NCBI GenBank assembly: GCA_023129805.1
Contig: JAGMBK010000077.1
Span: 1-8,931 of the forward strand
Length of the DNA stretch: 8,931 nt
Source: Candidatus Zixiibacteriota bacterium
GTDB taxonomy: Bacteria > Zixibacteria > MSB-5A5 > SM1-73
Reading direction: 5' to 3'
The notes under the pieces were generated by a model. It had not been told where the DNA came from, searched no databases, and was given only the letters and a program-made list of their open reading frames with translations. The translations under genes were made by a program, and so were the position numbers. Shown here one piece after another: positions 1 to 5,845 of the stretch; position 1 is the first letter of the stretch; every line of letters starts with the position of its first letter.

Positions 1-2
1 AA

Positions 3-38
3 AAGGCCAGAACCTAACTTAAGTTAGGTTCTGGCCTT
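3..38. terminator. Perfect 36-bp palindrome, probable terminator of a gene outside the window
   Basis: The two 18-base arms are exactly complementary about the centre at 20/21, with TTAA at the middle. An RNA of either strand would form a long stable stem. On the minus strand the stem runs straight into TTTT at the window edge; on the plus strand it is preceded by AAAA and followed by TTAC. No minus-strand gene lies to the right, so it most likely ends a plus-strand gene to the left, or is bidirectional. It could instead be one of the palindromic repeats abundant elsewhere in this window. Confidence 0.55.
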
Positions 39-277
39 ACTATGGCTTAAGATTCCGTCGTTGCGATAATCGACACCATTATCTTGATTCCACACAAGCC
101 CTTCAGGATGAACCCTGACGTTACATTTTTCTTTTTTCTAAACTTTTGCCAATTGTATCCTAAAGCTGAGGCACAAACATTTTGCAAATTTTGATTGTAA
201 TTTTAAATTTTTGACTTAAATTCTAATTGGCAAAGTTTTGCTTTTGAAAACAAAGCCCAGGAGATTTGAAAACAAAT
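39..277 (+). other. AT-rich leader upstream of the UbiA-family gene
   Basis: No convincing coding sequence. Bases 103-117 repeat exactly at 8711-8725. A separated inverted repeat pairs 141-154 (AACTTTTGCCAATT) with 225-237 (AATTGGCAAAGTT), one base different in length, 70 bases apart. Bases 180-240 are very AT-rich and hold only weak promoter-like hexamers (TTGCAA at 182 with TAAATT at 204; an isolated TTGACT at 211), none with good spacing and match together. The promoter for the downstream gene is probably here but cannot be fixed by eye. Confidence 0.4.
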
Positions 278-1147
278 ATGAAGACCATCTTTGCCACATT
301 ACGACCGCAACAATGGGTCAAGAACTTTGTTCTTTTTGCTGGATTGATCTTCTCTCAAAATCTGGGCAGTCTGGATCTGGTTTTAAAAACCTTAGCTGGC
401 TTCGTCTTATTCTGCCTTCTCTCCTCCAGCGTCTACATTCTTAATGACATAATGGATGTGGAAAGTGACAGAAAGCATCCCTTAAAATCTGCTCGTCCCA
501 TTGCCAAAGGGGATATCAAAATCTCAACTGCTGTATTTCTTTTTATCATCCTCGCCCTTATCTCTTTGGGTCTGTCGGTTTGGATGAGTCCCCTCTTTGC
601 CTTAATCGCCCTAATTTACTTTATTTTGAATTTAGTTTATTCCTTGCATCTTAAACATGTGGTAATAATAGATGTGATGTGCATTGCTTTAGGTTTTGTT
701 ATTCGAGCGGTGGCAGGAGCAGTTTTAATCGGCGTAGAGATATCTGCTTGGCTGGTGGTCTGCACCACCCTTTTGGCGCTGTTTTTGGGTTTTGGCAAAA
801 GAAGACACGAGTTTCTGCTTTTAGAAACCCAAGCCACCGATCACAGAAAAATACTTTCTGAATATAGCCCTTATTTTCTGGACCAGATGATCTCGGTAGT
901 GACCGCCTCAACCGTGGTGGCTTATGCTTTCTATACCCTTTCACCTGAGGTGGAATTAAAGTTGGGGACAGGCCACATGGATTTGACCATTCCTTTCGTA
1001 TTATATGGAGTGTTCAGGTATTTGTATTTAATTCATCAGAAGGAGGGAGGCGGAAGCCCCACCAGAATGCTTCTAAACGATAAACCCATTCTGGTAAATG
1101 TCCTCCTTTGGCTTCTAACGGTGATTTTAATCGTTTACATATTCTGA
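278..1147 (+). CDS. UbiA-family prenyltransferase, decaprenyl-phosphate phosphoribosyltransferase-like
   Basis: Integral membrane enzyme of 289 residues from this start. It has the N-terminal LRPQQWVKN signature, the first Asp-rich motif NDIMDVESDRKHP at 56-68 followed by RPIAKG, and a second conserved segment around D132 (DVMCIALGFVIRAVAGA). About eight or nine hydrophobic segments are visible. The RPxQWxKN and NDxxDxxxDxxHPxKxxRPIA pattern is that of enzymes moving 5-phosphoribose from PRPP to a polyprenyl phosphate (the mycobacterial DprE-pathway family), rather than UbiA or MenA of quinone synthesis. The exact lipid is unknown. Start: AGGAG at 259-263 lies 14 bases before this ATG and only 2 before an in-frame TTG at 266. 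Homologues usually begin near the LRPxQW segment, so ATG 278 is preferred; TTG 266 would add four residues. The next gene on the same strand is a DUF362 protein. Confidence 0.88.
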   Translation: MKTIFATLRPQQWVKNFVLFAGLIFSQNLGSLDLVLKTLAGFVLFCLLSSSVYILNDIMDVESDRKHPLKSARPIAKGDIKISTAVFLFIILALISLGLSVWMSPLFALIALIYFILNLVYSLHLKHVVIIDVMCIALGFVIRAVAGAVLIGVEISAWLVVCTTLLALFLGFGKRRHEFLLLETQATDHRKILSEYSPYFLDQMISVVTASTVVAYAFYTLSPEVELKLGTGHMDLTIPFVLYGVFRYLYLIHQKEGGGSPTRMLLNDKPILVNVLLWLLTVILIVYIF

Positions 1148-1151
1148 AAAT

Positions 1152-1257
1152 GACGAATGATGAATGATTTCCGCCGAAGGCGGATCCCTGCCCGTCCGGC
1201 AGGCGGGCGCCTATGGCGGAGATGACGAATACTTTTATCCATCATCCGTCATTCGTC
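1152..1257. repeat. MITE-like element with 17-bp terminal inverted repeats
   Basis: Arms at 1152-1168 (GACGAATGATGAATGAT) and 1241-1257 (ATCATCCGTCATTCGTC) pair at 15 of 17 positions. The interior is GC-rich and holds further hairpins: CCGCC-gaa-GGCGG at 1171-1183 and CCTGCC-cgtcc-GGCAGG at 1187-1203. A partial third copy of the arm is at 1222-1230. No transposase is encoded. It fills nearly the whole gap between the UbiA-family and DUF362 genes and ends about 20 bases before the latter's ribosome binding site. Confidence 0.75.
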
Positions 1258-1288
1258 GTCAGTCATTGACGTTCCGTAAGGAGATCTT

Positions 1289-2365
1289 GTGATAAAATCG
1301 AAAGTGGCGGTAGCAAAGACGTCACCTGAGACTGTGCTGGATGATTATCATAATCTTTTAAGGTTAGCTGAGGTGGAGAGTTTTCTTTCCAAGGATAAGG
1401 TCACCATTCTTAAGGATAACATCTCCTGGCATTATCCTTTTCCCGGAGCCAACACCACCCCCTGGCAACTGGAGGGCACCATCTTGGGTCTTAAGAAGTT
1501 GGGATTTGATCAGCAGGTGGCGGTGGAGAATGAAACCGTGGTGACCAATGCACCCAAAGGGGATAGGTTAAACAAATATGACGGGATTTTCAAAAAGTAT
1601 GGCATTGAGGTAAAGTTCAATTTCTCTGATGATTTCAAATGGGTCAAATACGAACCTAAAGGTGACCTCTTAGCATTACCCAAAATTTACAAGAAGGGCA
1701 TATATCTTCCTGAGTTTTTCTTTGACAAAAATATCATTCACCTTCCCACCTTGAAATGCCATATCTACACCACCACTACCGGGGCGATGAAGAATGCTTT
1801 TGGTGGGCTTTTGACCACCAAAAGGCATTACACTCATACCTGGATTCACGAAACTTTAGTTGATCTTCTGACCATACAAAAGGAGATTCACTCAGGTATA
1901 TTTGCGGTGATGGATGGGACCACTGCAGGAAACGGACCCGGCCCCCGCACCATGAAGCCAGAGATAAAGGACTTCATCTTGGCTTCAGCGGATTCGGTTG
2001 CCATAGATGCAGTGGCGGCAAAGATGATGGGCTTTGATCCCATGAACATAAAATATATTCGTCTGGCTCACGAAAGGGGTCTGGGAAAGGGAAGGATGGA
2101 GGAGATCGATGTTCTGGGAGAAGATATATCCGGTGTGAATTTCGGTTTTACCGTGGGTGATAACATGGCAAGCCGGGTGGGCGATCTTCTTTGGTTCTCC
2201 CCGCTGAGGATATTTCAAAGGCTGTTCTTCCGCACTCCTTTAGTATATATCTTCGTCTTTGGTTCTGCTTTCTATCATGACCACTTTTGGTGGCCAGTCA
2301 AAGGAAAAAAAATCTTCGAAGAGTGGTCTGAGACCAAGTGGGGGAAACTGTTCCAAACATATTAG
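1289..2365 (+). CDS. DUF362 domain-containing protein
   Basis: A 358-residue protein starting at GTG, with AAGGAG at 1278-1283 and a 5-base spacer. It shows three DUF362 hallmarks in order: LPTLKCHIYTTTTGAMKNAFG-type segment at 152-172, MDGTTAGNGPGPR at 208-220 and ASADSVAIDAVAAKMMGFDP at 232-251. DUF362 proteins often carry a 4Fe-4S ferredoxin part; none is present, and the only cysteine visible (C157) lies inside the TLKCH segment. The C-terminal 50 residues are aromatic and hydrophobic (LVYIFVFGSAF, HDHFWWPV) and may be a membrane-proximal tail. There is no signal peptide. The biochemical role of the family is not established. The gene follows the UbiA-family gene by 141 bases, almost all occupied by a repeat element, so cotranscription is plausible but not shown. 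No clear terminator follows it. Confidence 0.85.
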   Translation: MIKSKVAVAKTSPETVLDDYHNLLRLAEVESFLSKDKVTILKDNISWHYPFPGANTTPWQLEGTILGLKKLGFDQQVAVENETVVTNAPKGDRLNKYDGIFKKYGIEVKFNFSDDFKWVKYEPKGDLLALPKIYKKGIYLPEFFFDKNIIHLPTLKCHIYTTTTGAMKNAFGGLLTTKRHYTHTWIHETLVDLLTIQKEIHSGIFAVMDGTTAGNGPGPRTMKPEIKDFILASADSVAIDAVAAKMMGFDPMNIKYIRLAHERGLGKGRMEEIDVLGEDISGVNFGFTVGDNMASRVGDLLWFSPLRIFQRLFFRTPLVYIFVFGSAFYHDHFWWPVKGKKIFEEWSETKWGKLFQTY

Positions 2366-2437
2366 CTTCCCTTCAGGCAAAAGGATGTCCTGTCTTCTCG
2401 TGTATTTTTGATTTGTTGGAAGAACAAAAACACTTGG

Positions 2438-2559
2438 AACCTCCCCTAAATTCCCTCCTTAGAAAGTAAGGAACTTTGTCCCTCCCCTCTCCTGTTTAAG
2501 GAGATTCATATAAATGTGCGTATGCACTCATACGAGCTTCGCAGGGTCAGGGTGAGGTT
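2438..2559. repeat. Intergenic repeat, copy A (AACCTC ... GAGGTT)
   Basis: Begins AACCTCCCCTAAATTCCCTC and ends GGTGAGGTT, so the outer 6 bases are inverted repeats. It contains TCTCCT-gttta-AGGAGA at 2488-2504. Its first 35 or so bases match copy B closely. It is about 38 bases longer than copy B, mainly because of an inserted segment around 2505-2550 that holds the CGTATG/CATACG hairpin. Confidence 0.65.
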
Positions 2560-2659
2560 TTTAATAAATCAAAGCACATTACCCGTTGTCTATCACTGTC
2601 CCTTTTTCTCTCTCTGGTTCTTATCACCAAAGAACCAACATCATCAATGACCTTGACTT

Positions 2660-2743
2660 AACCTCCCCTAAATCCCCTCCTTAGAAAGGAGGGGACTTAG
2701 TCCTTGCCCTCTTCTTTTTAAGGAGAGAGACAAGAATGAGGTT
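2660..2743. repeat. Intergenic repeat, copy B (AACCTC ... GAGGTT)
   Basis: Begins AACCTCCCCTAAATCCCCTC and ends AATGAGGTT. It contains a perfect 9-bp stem, CCCCTCCTT at 2674-2682 with AAGGAGGGG at 2686-2694 and a 3-base loop; the same stem is degraded in copy A. Same orientation as copy A, 222 bases downstream. No coding capacity, so a non-autonomous palindromic repeat is the best description. Confidence 0.7.
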
Positions 2744-2915
2744 ATCAAAGATAACACCCCATCTCATTAGGTGTTCTTCTTACCCTCAGGATAAAACCGT
2801 TACGATAAACTACCCCCTAAGCTTGATCTCCTGATCACAGTAAAATGACGATCATGGCAAAAAAGAGACGTAGGGAAGACTCTTGAGGTCTAAAGTCAGT
2901 AACTCGATTTACCAC

Positions 2916-3587
2916 TCACTTCCTTTGTTTCAGCAATCCTCGTAATATCTCTTCTGTATGCGTGACATAGGCGAATCCATAGGCTACATTCTTAAGTGTA
3001 GCCAGATGCAATTCCTCGTTTACCGTCCCGGTGGCGTCAGAAAGAAAGAAAACTCGATAGTCTCTGAAATAAGCCTCGCGTGCGCTCGACTCACAGCATA
3101 AGTTACTCATAACCCCGGTGATCACCAAGTCGGCTACCTTCAAACACCTGAGCACTATCTCCAGATCAGTATTATAAAAAGCACTATACCGATGTTTATA
3201 GATTATCTTCTCCTCAGCCAAGGGGGTTAGATCAGGATGAATCTCCGCATCTTTGGTGTTCTCCAAGATCATCCCTTCCCACCACCAGGCAAGAATTCCC
3301 CCGTCTAACTGTTTGCTTTTGTGCACATGGGCGGTATAGATCACCGGCAGTTTTTTCTTTCGGAACGACTTTATCAACTTACCTACGTTCGGCAATATGG
3401 CTAACCCTCCCGGAGTGAAGGTTGGACTCTGGGGATTAAGAAAGAAATTTTGCATATCCACCACCAGAAGGCAGGACCTTTTGAAATTGGGTTTCATCCG
3501 GTGAACATTGTAGCGGGCTATCTCTTTTTTCCATGCTTCAGCTTTAGTTTTTAGGCTGGATGGATCAACATAGTATTCTTCTTTCAT
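2916..3587 (-). CDS. Isochorismatase-family cysteine hydrolase
   Basis: A 223-residue cytosolic hydrolase. The catalytic triad of the family is visible: D44 in LLVVDMQNFF, K131 in YKHRYSAF, and the nucleophile C164 in TGVMSNLCCESSAREA, where the turn before the Cys normally carries a cis-peptide. A second Cys follows it directly. The SNLCxESSAREA form resembles RutB-like and other amidohydrolase members more than true isochorismatases, so an amide or ureido substrate is more likely than isochorismate; the substrate cannot be read from sequence. The first 35 residues are a charged helical extension before the core. Start: a strong AGGAGG (3593-3598) lies 5 bases before ATG 3587. It overlaps an in-frame GTG at 3593, ruling that start out. 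It is the last gene of a three-gene minus-strand run, 68 bases after the membrane-protein gene. Confidence 0.9.
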   Translation of the reverse strand: MKEEYYVDPSSLKTKAEAWKKEIARYNVHRMKPNFKRSCLLVVDMQNFFLNPQSPTFTPGGLAILPNVGKLIKSFRKKKLPVIYTAHVHKSKQLDGGILAWWWEGMILENTKDAEIHPDLTPLAEEKIIYKHRYSAFYNTDLEIVLRCLKVADLVITGVMSNLCCESSAREAYFRDYRVFFLSDATGTVNEELHLATLKNVAYGFAYVTHTEEILRGLLKQRK

Positions 3588-3592
3588 GTGCA

Positions 3593-3598
3593 CCTCCT
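3593..3598 (-). promoter_or_regulatory. Strong ribosome binding site of the isochorismatase-family gene
   Basis: Reads AGGAGG on the minus strand with a 5-base spacer to ATG 3587. It decides the start because the alternative upstream GTG (3591-3593) shares its last G. Much stronger than the sites of the two genes before it in the operon, suggesting independent, efficient translation of the hydrolase. Confidence 0.8.
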
Positions 3599-3655
3599 TT
3601 TTCAGAAATCAAAGCTGAAAGGATTCTTTCTGAATTCACCGCGAAGGAATGAAAG

Positions 3656-4165
3656 CTATTTGGTCTTCTTTTTCCGCCGCAGGAACAGTCCTGCCATCTG
3701 TTTACGGGCAAAAAGTATCCACAAAACAAAGGGCAGGGTTCCACTAAAAAGATATAAAGGGACGCTCAACTTCTCGTAAGCCGGGGAAGTATCCCTACAA
3801 TCGAGCAAAAGATAAACTGCTTCAGTCAGGATCATATGCCAGATAATCAAAATCAAAAGTCCCCCCATTATTTGGGTGATTCTGGTTTTCAATTTGATCC
3901 CTCTGGTGATTATCATTAAAGAGACGAAGGGAATCAGATTAATTAACATGGGCTTTGGCGCAGGAAAACAAAGTATGTTAAAGCCGGCTATCTTTATCAG
4001 AAGAAAGCTCATAACGTGGTTTAAGAATATAAGATACCAGCCTGGTTTTCCAGAAAGTGCAGAAGTTCCCGCACCTTCCAATGCTCCGGTAAAATGCCAG
4101 AAAACAAACAAGAGAGCGGAAACCGCAATAAACTTAACGACGAACAGCCACAGCTTTTCTTTCAT
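3656..4165 (-). CDS. Exosortase-associated multi-pass membrane protein
   Basis: A 169-residue very hydrophobic protein with about five membrane segments (roughly 6-26, 43-62, 72-88, 99-121, 136-153) and a basic tail ending RRKKKTK. No enzymatic motif is recognised. One polar loop, residues 27-42, and a short Cys/Asp segment (LLDCRDTSPAY, 120-130) lie between segments. The start ATG 4165 lies inside the end of the exosortase gene (32-bp overlap), with AGAAGG about 9 bases upstream, so translation is probably coupled. Small membrane proteins paired with short exosortases are known, for example beside XrtH-type enzymes. I infer a partner or accessory role in the sorting complex, not shown by any motif. 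Stop is TAG at 3656-3658. Confidence 0.75.
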   Translation of the reverse strand: MKEKLWLFVVKFIAVSALLFVFWHFTGALEGAGTSALSGKPGWYLIFLNHVMSFLLIKIAGFNILCFPAPKPMLINLIPFVSLMIITRGIKLKTRITQIMGGLLILIIWHMILTEAVYLLLDCRDTSPAYEKLSVPLYLFSGTLPFVLWILFARKQMAGLFLRRKKKTK

Positions 4166-4727
4166 AATGCACTACCTTCTCGATCCACAGAACCCAAGCG
4201 GAGACGATTATCAAAATCATAGCCACCTGCCAGAAATACATATGTAAAAAGTCGAAGGTCTTGGGAGACCAGTTAGCCACCAAGGTGATGAATATCATTC
4301 TGATTATATTGATGGCATAAAGAAAGGGGATTGCCAAGCCAGCGCCGATCAATTTCTTTTTCCAGCTGGCAGGATAGGCTATCATGGCGGCAAGAAAGAT
4401 GAGCATCTCATAGAGTCCGGTGCACTCCCCCACCACCTCGATGGAGAAGTTGGGCAGGGAGACTATGCGTTCGCTCACCCGGACAGTCAGTCCAAAAAGC
4501 TTCAAGAAAAAGCCGGTAACATCCGCGGTCACCACCATCAACCAGGTGAGCTGGGGATTGAACTTGTCGCTCAGAAAGGGAAAGGTGGTGGTGAGAACCA
4601 CCAAAAGTCCCAAAAAGATCAAGCAGAATTTAATGATAACCTTGTGGGTTTTCAGCTTCGCTTTCGCCGATACGACTTTACTTCCCTTACCCTTCTTGCT
4701 TTGCTTGCTTTTCTTCCTGTGCTTCAT
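4134..4727 (-). CDS. Exosortase/archaeosortase-family transpeptidase (short, XrtH-like)
   Basis: A 197-residue membrane protein with the three conserved residues of the exosortase/archaeosortase family: C102 in VGECTGLYE, R143 in NIIRM and H162 in FLHMYFW. Hydrophobic segments lie near 30-50, 60-80, 104-119, 126-150 and 164-184. The first 27 residues are almost all basic or small (KHRKKSKQSKKGKGSK), an inside-positive anchor. Known members cut a C-terminal tripartite tail (motif, membrane helix, basic end) from exported proteins and transfer them to an acceptor. The short length and the AAMIAYPASWKKKLIG region resemble XrtH more than the large EpsH-type enzymes. Start: an in-frame ATG at 4829 would add 34 residues, but those translate a palindromic repeat remnant, and homology-like content begins after M at 4727. 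GGTGG lies 6 bases upstream. It overlaps the next gene, and no target protein with a sorting tail is in the window. Confidence 0.85.
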   Translation of the reverse strand: MKHRKKSKQSKKGKGSKVVSAKAKLKTHKVIIKFCLIFLGLLVVLTTTFPFLSDKFNPQLTWLMVVTADVTGFFLKLFGLTVRVSERIVSLPNFSIEVVGECTGLYEMLIFLAAMIAYPASWKKKLIGAGLAIPFLYAINIIRMIFITLVANWSPKTFDFLHMYFWQVAMILIIVSAWVLWIEKVVHYERKAVAVRR

Positions 4728-4738
4728 GACGATCCACC

Positions 4739-4764
4739 AGGAGTGTTTGCTTCGCCAGACTCCG
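4739..4764. repeat. Degenerate hairpin repeat at the exosortase start
   Basis: GGAGT at 4740-4744 pairs with ACTCC at 4759-4763. On the minus strand it reads as a GGAGTCTGGCGAAGC...ACTCC element, of the kind found as dispersed palindromic repeats in metagenomic genomes. It ends about a dozen bases before ATG 4727. Read in the exosortase frame it would give VGVWRSKHSWW, which looks like translated repeat rather than a natural N-terminus. Confidence 0.45.
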
Positions 4765-5258
4765 ACCCTTTGATCTCTGCTGGATGATCCAAGCTTTTTC
4801 CCCTCGGCTTCCCTATAACTATAAATCATTCTCTCTCTTTTGGCAAGCCTGTTTTTAGTAATAGAATCGGTTCTGGGCGATTTTTTGAAAAACTTATGCC
4901 CCTTTTTAAAAAATCAAACCTTAAAAGCTTTAAAAACTTAAACTCCTCTTCACCTAAATAAACTAACCTCCTAAGCTGGATACCTTGTGCCTGTACTCTT
5001 CTTCTTTTCAAAAAGAATTGCTTTTTTGAACCAGTTTGTCCTATTTAATCCCAGCCTTCTATTTTTGCCATTGTCATATTGCATGAAACAATACAGCATT
5101 TTCTTTTCGCAGGTTAGCCAGCCTGAAGCCTGAATAAGGCCCAGCTGCTATCTATTATAAGCAACCTTTATAAGATGATTTCATATCAGATAATTGGGAA
5201 ATTAAAGAGAATTTCTTTCTTCTTGTTGATAGTTGCCAAAAAATTATGAAAATTTTGC
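4765..5258. other. AT-rich divergent intergenic region
   Basis: About 490 bases between the minus-strand exosortase operon and the plus-strand regulator unit. No gene is supported. It is rich in A and T runs; one imperfect inverted repeat, TTCAAAAAG at 5007-5015 against CTTTTTTGAA at 5021-5030, has too little GC for a convincing terminator. On the minus strand TATAAT occurs at 5154-5159 but with no acceptable -35 partner, so the exosortase promoter is not fixed. Confidence 0.5.
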
Positions 5259-5287
5259 TTGACATAGAAGGGCTTGGATATTATCTT
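5259..5287 (+). promoter_or_regulatory. Sigma-70-type promoter for the regulator unit
   Basis: A perfect TTGACA (5259-5264) and TATCTT (5282-5287) are separated by 17 bases. Predicted transcription start is near 5294. A purine-rich GGAGGGGGAGG tract follows at 5303-5313. It lies 40-70 bases before the first possible coding region and would drive the 72-residue ORF, the secreted protein and the TPR regulator as one transcript. Confidence 0.65.
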
Positions 5288-5328
5288 AGTTTTGACAGCT
5301 ATGGAGGGGGAGGATTGTCATCAAGAAG

Positions 5329-5547
5329 TTGTTAAGGTCTTCTCCTAAGGTTGTATCCAGAAAGACTTTCTGCAAGGGGAAGGGAGCTGTTTTTGTTACC
5401 CAAGAGGTTGAGGAAAACGGTATATCTGCTTTAACTGCAGCCACTATTATCACTTGCTATGACTGCAAGATGTTTTTTTCTGAGATTTCCCCGTTCCCCT
5501 ATCAAAAAAAACTGAAACAAATACCTGTCGCAAAGGAGGTAAGTTAA
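5329..5547 (+). CDS. Possible small hypothetical protein
   Basis: An open frame of 72 codons from TTG, in frame also with an ATT at 5314. Not recognised. The product would be soluble, with many Lys and a TCYDCKMFF segment (CxxC at about 43-46) plus one earlier Cys (FCKGKG), and no signal peptide or membrane segment. For: it sits right after a good promoter, and its stop lies one base before the next gene's ATG, whose ribosome binding site is inside its last codons. Against: no ribosome binding site is suitably placed for TTG 5329 (the GGAGG tract ends 15 bases before it). A start at ATT 5314 would be better spaced from GGAGG at 5303-5307 but is a very rare start codon. It could equally be a non-coding leader. 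Confidence 0.3.
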   Translation: MLRSSPKVVSRKTFCKGKGAVFVTQEVEENGISALTAATIITCYDCKMFFSEISPFPYQKKLKQIPVAKEVS

Positions 5548-5548
5548 A

Positions 5549-5845
5549 ATGAGGATTAGAGGTGTTCTTGTTGTCTTGGGCTTGCTGATGTTCATTTTTT
5601 GCTCAGTTGGCGTGAGCCAAGCTGCGATAGACAACAAATACAATTTCCGTTTCCTTGCTCCTCCCAATGAGCATCCCTGGCAGGATTCAGGGTCTCCGCC
5701 TTTTGAAGATACAATTCTTCCCCAAACGGTCTCCCAGGTATTTATTGTGATCGGCCCTGTTAAGCTCATCATAATCAAGCCATCTCGGGCAGGAACTGTG
5801 CCAAACGAAAAGGACGATTGGCCAAATGGAAGGGTCCCTAGATAA
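5549..5845 (+). CDS. Small secreted protein with signal peptide, cotranscribed with TPR regulator
   Basis: A 98-residue protein, not recognised. Residues 1-25 form a textbook signal peptide: basic MRIR, hydrophobic 5-20 (GVLVVLGLLMFIFCSV) and a VSQA/A cleavage site near 24-25. The mature part of about 73 residues is rich in Pro, Asn and charged residues, with one hydrophobic beta-like stretch at 62-76 (SQVFIVIGPVKLIIIKP), and ends in a polar tail. The only Cys, C18, is in the signal peptide and shows no lipobox, so a lipoprotein is unlikely. Start: AGGAGG (5534-5539) 9 bases before ATG. Its last 20 bases overlap the start of the TPR/sigma-54 regulator, so the two are almost certainly translated from one message. 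A periplasmic or released signal, or a sensed protein, is possible; nothing in the sequence proves it. Confidence 0.75.
   Translation: MRIRGVLVVLGLLMFIFCSVGVSQAAIDNKYNFRFLAPPNEHPWQDSGSPPFEDTILPQTVSQVFIVIGPVKLIIIKPSRAGTVPNEKDDWPNGRVPR

Larger units (their letters stand above)
2366..2915. other. 550-bp non-coding region between convergent genes
   Basis: No gene is supported on either strand. It separates the plus-strand DUF362 gene from the minus-strand isochorismatase gene and is dominated by two related repeat elements listed separately. Other structures: CGTATG-cact-CATACG at 2519-2534 and GGTTCTT-atcacca-AAGAACC at 2616-2636. Neither is followed by a T-run, so no clear intrinsic terminator for either convergent gene was found. 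Confidence 0.7.

Noticed and set aside
228..242. Sigma-54-like TGGCA-N5-TTGCT upstream of the UbiA-family gene
   Set aside because: GG and GC are 9 bases apart instead of the required 10; at 170-185 a second look-alike has 12. Neither fits.
238..444. Plus-strand frame of 68 codons
   Set aside because: Out-of-frame overlap of the UbiA-family gene, which has clear family motifs in its own frame.
2616..2636. GGTTCTT/AAGAACC hairpin as terminator of the convergent genes
   Set aside because: No T-run follows on either strand, and it lies far from both stop codons.
3876..4247. Plus-strand frame of 123 codons
   Set aside because: Runs opposite the well-supported exosortase and membrane-partner genes; its composition is that of a reverse-complement shadow.
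4826..5011. Minus-strand frame of 61 codons whose stop overlaps an ATG at 4829
   Set aside because: TTG start without a ribosome binding site, low-complexity AT-rich DNA, and the ATG it would couple to is probably not the exosortase start.
5007..5030. TTCAAAAAG/CTTTTTTGAA hairpin as terminator
   Set aside because: Stem is nearly all A-T and there is no gene end close by on either strand.
5609..5622. GG-N10-GC with correct sigma-54 spacing
   Set aside because: Lies inside the signal-peptide coding sequence, and the -12 part (AAGCTG) matches poorly.
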